Under the pieces are notes generated by a model. The model was not told where the DNA came from. It made no database searches and worked only from the letters and a program-made list of their open reading frames with translations. Below are positions 1-5,351 of a stretch of DNA of 6,111 nt, one piece after another. Source of the stretch: Actinomycetes bacterium. Its GTDB lineage: Bacteria > Actinomycetota > Coriobacteriia > Coriobacteriales > Eggerthellaceae. The stretch lies in NCBI GenBank assembly GCA_023395755.1, contig JAEWYG010000227.1, forward strand, positions 1 to 6,111, given 5' to 3'. Made by a program: the position numbers and the translations under genes. The stretch's first letter is position 1, and each line of letters opens with the position of its first letter.

Positions 1-47
1 CCTTATCTCTCAGTCAGGCCCCTTATGGGCCTGTCTTCCAGATAAGG
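1..47. repeat. Inverted repeat with symmetric internal loop, possible structured RNA
   Basis: An outer 8-bp stem (CCTTATCT at 1-8 with AGATAAGG at 40-47) encloses a 6x6 internal loop (9-14 and 34-39). Inside that is a perfect 7-bp stem (CAGGCCC 15-21 with GGGCCTG 27-33) capped by a 5-nt loop. All 15 pairs are Watson-Crick, so the strand cannot be told from this element. No T tract follows on the + strand, so it is not a standard intrinsic terminator in that direction. It begins at the very first base, so it may be part of something larger to the left. Function unknown. Confidence 0.5.
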
Positions 48-50
48 AAT

Positions 51-88
51 TCTCGTACTCAACTGGTCGTGTACGGCTGGGTATGAGA
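51..88 (+). repeat. Second hairpin next to the edge element
   Basis: TCTCGTAC (51-58) pairs with GTATGAGA (81-88) over 8 bp. One pair (G55-T84) is a G-U wobble as RNA on the + strand and would be a mismatch on the - strand, which weakly favours a + strand transcript. A 4-bp inner stem (66-69 with 74-77) is possible. The hairpin starts 3 nt after the 1-47 element. From 89 to 140 I see no gene or promoter, only A-rich sequence. Confidence 0.4.
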
Positions 89-140
89 GTAAAAGTAAAG
101 TGTTCAGTTCAACTTGCGAATCAACCCATTTTCCGAGCAA

Positions 141-203
141 TTTCAAGTTTTTCAAAAAAAAGAAAGGTAAGGGCTTGACGGAGAGCTCATCTCCCCGTAA
201 TAT
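141..203 (+). promoter_or_regulatory. Promoter of the tRNA-Gln/tRNA-Glu unit with UP-like A/T tract
   Basis: The -35 is TTGACG (175-180) and the -10 is TAATAT (198-203), separated by exactly 17 bp; each matches the sigma-70 consensus at 5 of 6 positions. An alternative -10, TATACT (201-206), would leave a poorer 20-bp spacer. An A/T-rich stretch with eight consecutive A (154-161) lies about 15-20 bp upstream of the -35, where UP elements of stable-RNA promoters bind the alpha subunit. Transcription should start near 209-211, leaving a leader of about 50 nt before tRNA-Gln. The spacer carries a short dyad, GGAGA (180-184) with TCTCC (190-194). Confidence 0.8.
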
Positions 204-223
204 ACTCACTCGCGCTTGCACCT

Positions 224-262
224 TGTAATTAACATTACAGGATGCGCATCGGGTAGCCGATG
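224..262 (+). other. tRNA precursor leader with two small hairpins
   Basis: TGTAAT (224-229) pairs with ATTACA (234-239) around a 4-nt loop. CATCGG (247-252) pairs with CCGATG (257-262) around the loop GTAG. The second hairpin takes in T261 and G262, the first two bases of mature tRNA-Gln, so it competes with the acceptor stem and would have to open for the tRNA to fold. Likely part of the RNase P-processed 5' leader; a regulatory role is not shown. Confidence 0.4.
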
Positions 263-334
263 GGGTGTCGTCTAATGGCAGGACAGCGGTTTCTGGTACC
301 GTATGTGTGGGTTCGACTCCTTCCACCCCAGCCA
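261..334 (+). tRNA. tRNA-Gln, anticodon CTG
   Basis: The cloverleaf can be drawn directly. The acceptor stem is 261-267 with 324-330, the D stem starts at 270, and the anticodon stem is 286-290 with 298-302. The anticodon CTG at 293-295 reads CAG codons for glutamine. The T loop TTCGACT is at 312-318, the discriminator is G331 and CCA is encoded at 332-334. The first pair is U1-A72, as expected of bacterial tRNA-Gln. The T stem (307-311 with 319-323) is weak, with one U-U mismatch (308/322) beside a G-U pair (309/321). It is first in a two-tRNA transcript with tRNA-Glu 31 nt downstream. A glutamine isoacceptor reading CAA (TTG anticodon) must lie elsewhere. Confidence 0.95.
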
Positions 335-365
335 TTTTTACGGTATACTGCACAGCGCACTGCGT

Positions 366-442
366 GGCTCCGTCGTCTAGCGGTTTAGGACGCCGCCCTC
401 TCAAGGCGGAGGTCGCCGGTTCGAATCCGGTCGGAGCTACCA
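366..442 (+). tRNA. tRNA-Glu, anticodon CTC
   Basis: The acceptor stem is 366-372 with 432-438. The anticodon stem is CCGCC 393-397 with GGCGG 405-409, and the anticodon CTC at 400-402 reads GAG codons for glutamate. The T stem GCCGG/CCGGT carries the loop TTCGAAT, the discriminator is A439 and CCA is encoded at 440-442. The first acceptor pair is a G1-U72 wobble; the other six are Watson-Crick. It is the second tRNA of the unit, directly followed by the terminator 10 nt later, so it is the last gene of this transcript. Confidence 0.96.
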
Positions 443-452
443 ACGAAACTTG

Positions 453-490
453 AAGAGCCGAAGCTAACCAGCTTCGGCTCTTTTTCTTTT
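453..490 (+). terminator. Intrinsic terminator of the tRNA unit
   Basis: A perfect 13-bp stem (453-465 with 470-482) has the loop AACC (466-469) and is followed by a T-rich tail, TTTCTTTT (483-490). It lies 10 nt after the CCA of tRNA-Glu and separates the tRNA transcript from the amidohydrolase gene. Confidence 0.93.
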
Positions 491-588
491 AACAGAATAG
501 GGTGCTTTCAGAACGCAGCAGTGACAACTCTGACCAAAACGGATAGTGCCGAACGTAGTCGAGGGAGTGGCAATAGCGGGTCAGGCTG

Positions 589-595
589 AAAGGAG
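589..595 (+). promoter_or_regulatory. Ribosome binding site of the amidohydrolase gene
   Basis: AAAGGAG ends 8 nt before the ATG at 604. This selects 604 over the ATG at 597, which is in another frame and only one base from the site. The 491-588 stretch upstream holds no other gene. The only promoter-like pair I can find there (GTGACA, then GATAGT after 15 bp) is too weak to call. Confidence 0.85.
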
Positions 596-603
596 CATGT
601 CTC

Positions 604-2244
604 ATGCAGGTCGATTTGATCATCGAGAGCAAACGAGTGTTTACCGGAGAGGGAAACACAACACAAGATCTCGCAATCGGTATCGCCAAAGACCGCATCG
701 TTGCGGTGGGACCACGCGAGGATATACACGCCCTCGTCGCTTCATCGGGCAAACACACGACTCCCGAAGTGCGCGATTTTGGGGATGCGTTAATTAGCCC
801 GGGATTTCACGATTCACATCTGCACTTTTTCCATTCTGCGGTGTACTCCTCCCCTCTTGCTACAACATTTCTCGGTCATAATGAAGCTGATTGTGTGAAG
901 CGCCTGCGCACCTTAGCAGAGCGACGACCGCAAGGCTGGCTCTTAGCACAAGGCTGGCGCGAGTATCGGTGGGATCCTCCCCTACTACCATCGAAGCGCT
1001 CGCTTGACGAAGCCTTTCCCACCCGGCCCGTCGCACTATATTCAGGCGACGCCCACACACTCTGGCTAAACTCAGTCGCCCTAACCGAGCTGGGCGTACA
1101 CCGCGACAGCATTCCCCCCGCCGGAGGAGCATATGATCGCGACGATGAGGGCGAATTAACTGGCATTGTACGCGAATCGGCAGCCATGGAGCTTATGCCA
1201 AAGATTATGGGAGCTTTCTCCGACCATGAGGTAGCCGACGCCTATCGCGGTTTCTTGGCGCAACTGGCAAAAAATGGAGTAACGAGCGTATGCGACCTTT
1301 CACTTATGGCCCATCCCGGCCTCGATTTCGTTCGTGACGATATACATGCATCGCTGTTCACGAGCGGCGAGCTAACAACACGTGTTCACTTATTCCCTAC
1401 GCTAACAGACGACCTCTCTCGGTTCCAAGACATGCGCGAACGATACACAGGACCACTTTTACGAGCTACCGGTTTCAAGCAGTTTTTCGATGGCGTTTCA
1501 AGTCAGCATACTGCTTGGTTGACCGATCCCTACACAAACGCACGATTTGCAGACGACTGCGGGCGACCCACAATAGACGCCGACGTTATGCGCAGATACG
1601 TGTTGACGGCGGCAGAAAAGGGCTACCCGGTACGCATCCACACTATTGGGGATGCAGCCATTCACACTGCACTTGACTTCTTCGAGGAAGCTTATAATCG
1701 GTTCGGAGCCCTTCCTGACGGTCAACACAACTGCTTAGAGCATGTGGAGAACTTCTTGCCCGAGGATTTAACGCGACTAGCAAAACTTCAGGTGGTAGCA
1801 GCCATACAACCGCCCCATATGACATTAGATCCTGGTGGCCCCGAACGCGATCTAGGACCAGATCGTCTACCATATATGTGGCCACTACGCACACTGCTTA
1901 ACAGCAACACAACGCTCGCCTTCGGTACAGACTCACCCGTAGTAGACGTGAACTCGATGGATGTGCTGTATAGCGCCGTATGCCGCCAAGACCCAACAAC
2001 TCATGAGCCCGCCGATGGATGGCTTCCGCACGAACGTGTAACCATGCCCGAAGCATTACGCGCCTACACCAAGGGAAGCGCTTTGGCAGCAGGAAGACAA
2101 CATGAATTGGGAGCGATTGCACCGGGAATGCTGGCGGACCTAGCCGTACTCGATCACGACGTGCTAACGTGCCGAGCTGAAGATATTCAAAAGACACAAA
2201 TACTTGCCACATTCATGGGTGGAACATGCGTGTACGAGAAGTAG
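604..2244 (+). CDS. YtcJ-type metal-dependent amidohydrolase (amidohydrolase 3 family)
   Basis: The 546-residue product matches the layout of the YtcJ/amidohydrolase-3 branch of the amidohydrolase superfamily, enzymes that hydrolyse amide-type bonds with a divalent metal. An N-terminal beta domain (about 1-65) leads into PGFHDSHLH, whose H72 and H74 are the usual HxH metal ligands. Further expected residues are K292 in FKQFFDGVSSQHTAWL, H346 in RIHTIGDAA, H380 in LEHVE and D443 in FGTDSPV. The C-terminus ends in the typical GAIAPGMLADLAVLD return strand (about 500-515). No signal peptide or membrane segment is seen, so it should be cytoplasmic. Length is normal for the family and the reading frame is intact. 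It is a single-gene unit, convergent with the thi operon and behind the tRNA terminator, so context gives no substrate. The family includes N-substituted formamide deformylase, but I cannot assign a reaction. Confidence 0.9.
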   Translation: MQVDLIIESKRVFTGEGNTTQDLAIGIAKDRIVAVGPREDIHALVASSGKHTTPEVRDFGDALISPGFHDSHLHFFHSAVYSSPLATTFLGHNEADCVKRLRTLAERRPQGWLLAQGWREYRWDPPLLPSKRSLDEAFPTRPVALYSGDAHTLWLNSVALTELGVHRDSIPPAGGAYDRDDEGELTGIVRESAAMELMPKIMGAFSDHEVADAYRGFLAQLAKNGVTSVCDLSLMAHPGLDFVRDDIHASLFTSGELTTRVHLFPTLTDDLSRFQDMRERYTGPLLRATGFKQFFDGVSSQHTAWLTDPYTNARFADDCGRPTIDADVMRRYVLTAAEKGYPVRIHTIGDAAIHTALDFFEEAYNRFGALPDGQHNCLEHVENFLPEDLTRLAKLQVVAAIQPPHMTLDPGGPERDLGPDRLPYMWPLRTLLNSNTTLAFGTDSPVVDVNSMDVLYSAVCRQDPTTHEPADGWLPHERVTMPEALRAYTKGSALAAGRQHELGAIAPGMLADLAVLDHDVLTCRAEDIQKTQILATFMGGTCVYEK

Positions 2245-2252
2245 GAAGCATC

Positions 2253-2296
2253 ACTGAGGTCGCTGTAGTATACAAACGCAACACAGCGACCTCAGT
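2253..2296. terminator. Perfect inverted repeat between convergent genes, possible bidirectional terminator
   Basis: ACTGAGGTCGCTGT (2253-2266) pairs perfectly with ACAGCGACCTCAGT (2283-2296) over 14 bp around a 16-nt loop. It lies 8 nt after the amidohydrolase stop and 12 nt after the thiD stop, where a shared terminator is expected. Neither side has a T run: the + side continues CGATTCCCTTC and the - side GATGCTTCCTAC, and the loop is long. It may therefore end transcripts inefficiently, need Rho, or mainly protect mRNA 3' ends. Confidence 0.6.
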
Positions 2297-2308
2297 CGAT
2301 TCCCTTCA

Positions 2309-3094
2309 TCAACGAGAGCGCCATTTATGATCGAGCGGACCACTGCCTCGGCCTAAATCAAGCCCTGAGGTAAGTGCTCCCGTGACATAATCCTTAGCGC
2401 GACGCACCGAAAGAGAAACGTCGTGCCCCTCGGCTAGACCACAAGCGATAGCTGAAGACAACGTGCAGCCTGTACCGTGGGTGTTTTTGGTAGCAACGCG
2501 CCCGGCGCGCAGCCAAACAACACTACCGCCTGGCGCAACAAGCACGTCGTCAGCAGTATCCTCACGATGGCCCCCCTTTACCAACACGACACCCCTCCCT
2601 CGTGTAGACAAATAGCGAGCAGCACGCTCCATATCGTCTTCATTCTCAACAGGAAAACCGCAGAGCACAGCCGCTTCAGGCATATTGGGCGTAATAACAT
2701 CTGCCAGAGGAAGAAGGCGCTGTGTCAGCGCTTCCACCGCACCATCATCAATAAGACGCGAGCCACTCGTAGCCACCATAACGGGATCGACTACGACATT
2801 TTGCGCCCCATGTCGCACCAAACATGCGGCAATAGTCTCAATAATAGCAGCGGACGAAACCATCCCAATTTTTACCGCATCTGGACGAATATCATCAAAC
2901 ACGGCATCAATCTGAGCCGCCACAAAATCCGGCTCAACCCCCACGACACCGAAAACACCCGTTGTATTCTGAGCCGTCAATGCCGTAACTGCCGTTTCAG
3001 CAAAAAGACCGAATGCTTCAATTGTCTTAATGTCAGCCTGAATGCCAGCGCCGCCACTGGAATCAGATCCCGCAATGCTAAGCACCGCTTTCAT
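2309..3094 (-). CDS. thiD: Hydroxymethylpyrimidine/phosphomethylpyrimidine kinase
   Basis: ThiD phosphorylates HMP and then HMP-phosphate with ATP, giving HMP-PP for ThiE. The 261-residue length is normal for this ribokinase-fold enzyme. The start shows SIAGSDSSGGAGIQADIKT (6-24), the substrate-binding signature, followed by TAQNTTGV (40-47) and PDFVAAQ. Middle motifs are KIGM (75-78), VVDPVMVATSG (101-111) and ITPNMPEA (134-141). VKGGH (172-176) and NTHGTGCTLSSA (204-215) complete the ATP/anion-hole region, with C210 in the GTGC motif. GPLDH is at the C-terminus. The ATG at 3094 has AAGGA 9 nt upstream and ends at a TGA. It is the last gene of the operon, 104 nt behind the hydrolase gene, the widest gap in the cluster, so an internal promoter is possible though I see no convincing one. 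Q42 stands where the Salmonella enzyme has Glu; this variation is common in Gram-positive ThiD. Confidence 0.97.
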   Translation of the reverse strand: MKAVLSIAGSDSSGGAGIQADIKTIEAFGLFAETAVTALTAQNTTGVFGVVGVEPDFVAAQIDAVFDDIRPDAVKIGMVSSAAIIETIAACLVRHGAQNVVVDPVMVATSGSRLIDDGAVEALTQRLLPLADVITPNMPEAAVLCGFPVENEDDMERAARYLSTRGRGVVLVKGGHREDTADDVLVAPGGSVVWLRAGRVATKNTHGTGCTLSSAIACGLAEGHDVSLSVRRAKDYVTGALTSGLDLGRGSGPLDHKWRSR

Positions 3095-3133
3095 GGGCGA
3101 TTTTCCTTCCCCTTCTCAACAACGCAAATAGTC

Positions 3134-3187
3134 ACCACGTTGCAAAATACCACGTAGGCTTACCTAACAACCTAAACGAATACCACG
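3134..3187. repeat. Three ACCACG copies in the gap before thiD
   Basis: ACCACG occurs at 3134-3139, 3149-3154 and 3182-3187. The last two are part of a 9-bp direct repeat, AATACCACG, at 3146-3154 and 3179-3187, with starts 33 bp apart, about three helical turns. All lie in the 104-nt gap between the hydrolase stop and the thiD start. They could be binding sites for a regulator or chance; the copies are short. Confidence 0.35.
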
Positions 3188-3198
3188 GAAACGAACTG

Positions 3199-3795
3199 TT
3201 AGCGCTCCAGTAGCTCAACCGCCTCATCTGTCGAGACAATGCGCGCACCGTAACATGTTTCCAGATAAGCAAGCCCTTCTTCCTGGTTTCCCACAAGAAA
3301 GGTCATGGTAGCATCTCCCGCAACCACTAGATTATAGTTATTGTAGAAGGCATCGGCTAAGGTATGGCACACGCAGATATTCGTATCCATTCCCAAACAA
3401 AGCAAGGTCTTCACACCCAATTCATCCAGCAAAAGCCTGAGCCCAGTCTGGAAAAAGGCGCTATAGTGTCGCTTGTTTATAACGTAATCGCCCTCGCTGA
3501 GACCCAGCTGAGGAGAAGGCTGTGCCTCCTCCGTGTCCGCAAGCGCATGAGGCCCCCACAGTTCAAGTTCGCGGTCGAGACCGGCAAGATGAGCATCGTT
3601 GGCGAAGATAACGGGAACCTTTGCCACGCGGGCAGCAGCGCAAATGCGTGCCGCATTATCCACAACAGGCTTCATGGTGGGGGCAAGAGGTGATGTTTCC
3701 GGGTCGCCAAGAATATCGATAACAAGCACTGCAAGTTGATTCTTATCAACCGCATCAAGATCAAATAATGTGGTTGTTACTTCATCTCCAAGCAT
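3199..3795 (-). CDS. Isochorismatase/nicotinamidase-superfamily cysteine hydrolase within the thi operon
   Basis: The 198-residue product has the full cysteine-hydrolase triad of this superfamily: D27 in LVIDILGD, K108 in VINKRHYSAFFQT and C141 in GMDTNICVCHTLADAF. The residue before the cysteine motif, in MDTN, sits where the family forms a cis-peptide. ANDAHLAGLD (65-74) and WGPHA (80-84) resemble the nicotinamidase metal site, with D67, H69 and H83 as candidate ligands. The family hydrolyses amides, carbamates or the isochorismate vinyl ether, usually in the cytosol; the substrate cannot be read from sequence. The gene begins 19 nt inside the 3' end of thiE, and AAAGGAG (3801-3807) ends 5 nt before the ATG, so it is probably coupled to thiE translation. 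Its place suggests a role in salvage or repair of a thiamine precursor (inference), analogous to the unrelated amidase YlmB. A nicotinamidase (PncA-like) role is the main alternative. Confidence 0.88.
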   Translation of the reverse strand: MLGDEVTTTLFDLDAVDKNQLAVLVIDILGDPETSPLAPTMKPVVDNAARICAAARVAKVPVIFANDAHLAGLDRELELWGPHALADTEEAQPSPQLGLSEGDYVINKRHYSAFFQTGLRLLLDELGVKTLLCLGMDTNICVCHTLADAFYNNYNLVVAGDATMTFLVGNQEEGLAYLETCYGARIVSTDEAVELLER

Positions 3796-4436
3796 AACGT
3801 CTCCTTTACCATTGTCTTCAATTCTCGAGCTGCTACTTCAATGTCGGGAGCAGCAAAAAGAGCAGACACCACCGCAACACCATCGACACCCGTACCCGCC
3901 AAAAGCGGAATGGTTTCAACGTTCAGCCCGCCGATAGCCACAACGGGAATATGCACCGACTCAACAATAGCACGCAGTTCATCAGGCGTAACAATACCAG
4001 CTTCAGGCTTCGTCGCCGTGCCAACCAGGGCGCCAACACCGAGGTAATCAGCACCCGCAGTCTCCGCGGCACGAGCCTCGGCAATGTTTGCCACCGAAAC
4101 ACCTACGATAGCACTATCACCAAGGACCGCACGCGCCTCGGCACAGGCCGCATCGCTCTGACCAACATGTACACCATCGGCCCCACTGATGCGAGCCGCC
4201 TCAACATCGTCATTAACAACAAACGGCACTCCTACAGCGCGACAGAGCGGTGCAAGGGTACGTGCACGCAGTACCACCTCGGCAGGCGAAACCCCTTTCT
4301 CGCGCAGCTGCACAAAGGTAGCCCCGCCACGCAGGACATCTTCAACACATGAGGTAAGTGTACGGCCCTCTAACCAAGCACGATCGGTTACTGCATACAA
4401 TGCAAGAGCACGAGTAAGTTCTTCCCGCGGATACAT
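3777..4436 (-). CDS. thiE: Thiamine-phosphate synthase
   Basis: ThiE condenses HMP-PP with thiazole phosphate to give thiamine phosphate, the step where the two branches meet. The 219-residue TIM-barrel protein has the expected motifs: LYAVTD (13-18), QLREK (43-47, binding HMP-PP), VNDD (74-77), GVHVGQSD (88-95) and GVSVAN (112-117). TATK (140-143) and AIGGLN (167-172) are followed by VVSALF (189-194). I chose the ATG at 4436 because GGAGG (4444-4448) lies 7 nt upstream and the protein then begins MYPREELTRALALYAVTD, the usual length before the first strand. An in-frame ATG at 4484 would add 16 residues unlike the family. It lies 74 nt behind thiM, and its last 19 nt, ending in TAA, overlap the hydrolase start. 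The loop GALVGTATK differs from the commoner GPxFPTxTK, but the Thr and Lys are kept. Confidence 0.96.
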   Translation of the reverse strand: MYPREELTRALALYAVTDRAWLEGRTLTSCVEDVLRGGATFVQLREKGVSPAEVVLRARTLAPLCRAVGVPFVVNDDVEAARISGADGVHVGQSDAACAEARAVLGDSAIVGVSVANIAEARAAETAGADYLGVGALVGTATKPEAGIVTPDELRAIVESVHIPVVAIGGLNVETIPLLAGTGVDGVAVVSALFAAPDIEVAARELKTMVKETLCLEMK

Positions 4437-4440
4437 AGCT

Positions 4441-4448
4441 TCTCCTCC
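4441..4448 (-). promoter_or_regulatory. Ribosome binding site deciding the thiE start
   Basis: On the - strand this reads GGAGGAGA, placed just upstream of the ATG at 4436. It is the best Shine-Dalgarno sequence in the thiM-thiE gap and supports 4436 over the longer start at 4484. The same gap also holds a 6-bp hairpin, AATGAG (4467-4472) with CTCATT (4480-4485), which would include the upstream ATG. Confidence 0.8.
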
Positions 4449-4510
4449 ACAACTACTTAGCAACATAATGAGGCAACGGCTCATTCCAACAACGTGGGAC
4501 GACGGTAAGC

Positions 4511-5347
4511 CTACCCAAGCGCCTCAACGCGCGCACCCGCATCGAGAGCAGCACCATCCATGCGAGTGAGTGCATCCAATACGTACGTGCGGAATGATCC
4601 ATTACCATCCATACCACCCATGCGCTCGGCTGCAATCTGACCCGCTTGCCCCATGGCAACTACCGCAGCAACCGTCGCCTCCAGCAAGTTATGAGGGTTC
4701 GCAACCGAGAACGCCCCGATGAGACACGTAAGCATACATCCGGAACCCGTAATTTTACTCATAAGGGAAACTCCATTGCGCACCGCGAACGCATGTTGCG
4801 CATTGGCAACAATATCAACTGCACCCGTAATGGCCACCACCGTACCCCAACGTGCGCTGAGCGAACGCGCAAATGCCGCACTCGCAGCGAGGTTTTCTTC
4901 GGTTACCACATCATCAGGATGAACGTCGACTCCACGCGTAGTCGCAGCAGCACCCGCAAGCGCCTTTATCTCCGACATATTGCCGCGCACAATGCTCACT
5001 TCAAGATTATCCAGCAGTCCTTCGGCGGTACTGGTACGTAATTTCGATGCACCAGCACCTACCGGATCCAACACGATAGGGTGCCCCAACGCCCCAGCAT
5101 GCCGTCCTGCCACGTACATGCCCTCAATCGTTCGCTGATTCAATGTACCAATGTTAAGCACGAGGCCACCGCAGAGCGAGGTAATGTCAACCACATCGGT
5201 CGGCTCGTCGCTCATGATGGGGCTTCCCCCAATAGCCAACAGCGCGTTTGCGCAGTCGTTTACCGTCACGTAGTTTGTGATGCAGTGCACAAGAGGTGCC
5301 GATGCGCGCACGTTGTCGAGAGCAACCTTTAAGGCAAAAGGCTCCAT
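4511..5347 (-). CDS. thiM: Hydroxyethylthiazole kinase
   Basis: ThiM phosphorylates salvaged 4-methyl-5-(2-hydroxyethyl)thiazole with ATP, supplying ThiE with thiazole phosphate. The 278-residue product has the whole family pattern: PLVHCITNYVTVNDCANALLA (18-38), GGSPIM (40-45) and LNIGTL (64-69). IVLDPVGAGAS (91-101) and VRGNMSEI (120-127) follow, then ITGAVDIV (173-180) and ITGSGCMLT (199-207). C204 is the conserved catalytic-loop cysteine. NGSFRTYVLDAL at the C-terminus is also typical. The ATG at 5347 follows AAGGAG (5355-5360) by 7 nt; that site lies within the last codons of thiC, and only 4 nt separate the thiC stop from this start, so the two are surely co-transcribed and probably translationally coupled. 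It ends with TAG. Confidence 0.97.
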   Translation of the reverse strand: MEPFALKVALDNVRASAPLVHCITNYVTVNDCANALLAIGGSPIMSDEPTDVVDITSLCGGLVLNIGTLNQRTIEGMYVAGRHAGALGHPIVLDPVGAGASKLRTSTAEGLLDNLEVSIVRGNMSEIKALAGAAATTRGVDVHPDDVVTEENLAASAAFARSLSARWGTVVAITGAVDIVANAQHAFAVRNGVSLMSKITGSGCMLTCLIGAFSVANPHNLLEATVAAVVAMGQAGQIAAERMGGMDGNGSFRTYVLDALTRMDGAALDAGARVEALG

Positions 5348-5351
5348 GAAC

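Noticed and set aside
1..30. TPP riboswitch-like text on the - strand (GGGGCC then CTGAGAG)
   Set aside because: The CTGAGA resemblance is short. The GGGGTGC arm, the P3 hairpin and the ACCC partner are not present in order, and the bases instead belong to a perfect inverted repeat.
3..443. 146-codon open frame on the - strand containing PTGFEPATSALRG-like text
   Set aside because: It runs antisense across both tRNA genes and the promoter. This peptide pattern is the familiar false translation of tRNA complements.
265..453. 62-codon open frame on the + strand
   Set aside because: It is made of tRNA-Gln and tRNA-Glu sequence read as protein, with no ribosome binding site.
520..546. Promoter for the amidohydrolase (GTGACA, 15 bp, GATAGT)
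   Set aside because: The spacer is short and both hexamers are poor matches, so I could not support it as a feature.
597..599. ATG at 597 as a start after the AAAGGAG site
   Set aside because: It lies one base after the site, too close for a ribosome, and leads into a different, short frame rather than the amidohydrolase.
2477..3157. 226-codon open frame on the + strand opposite thiD
   Set aside because: It is antisense to an unmistakable thiD. Its product is rich in Asn, His, Arg and Thr with no recognisable family, as expected of a shadow frame.
4437..4484. Longer thiE start at the ATG ending at 4484
   Set aside because: It adds 16 residues unlike the family, has no good ribosome binding site, and bypasses the strong GGAGG just before 4436.
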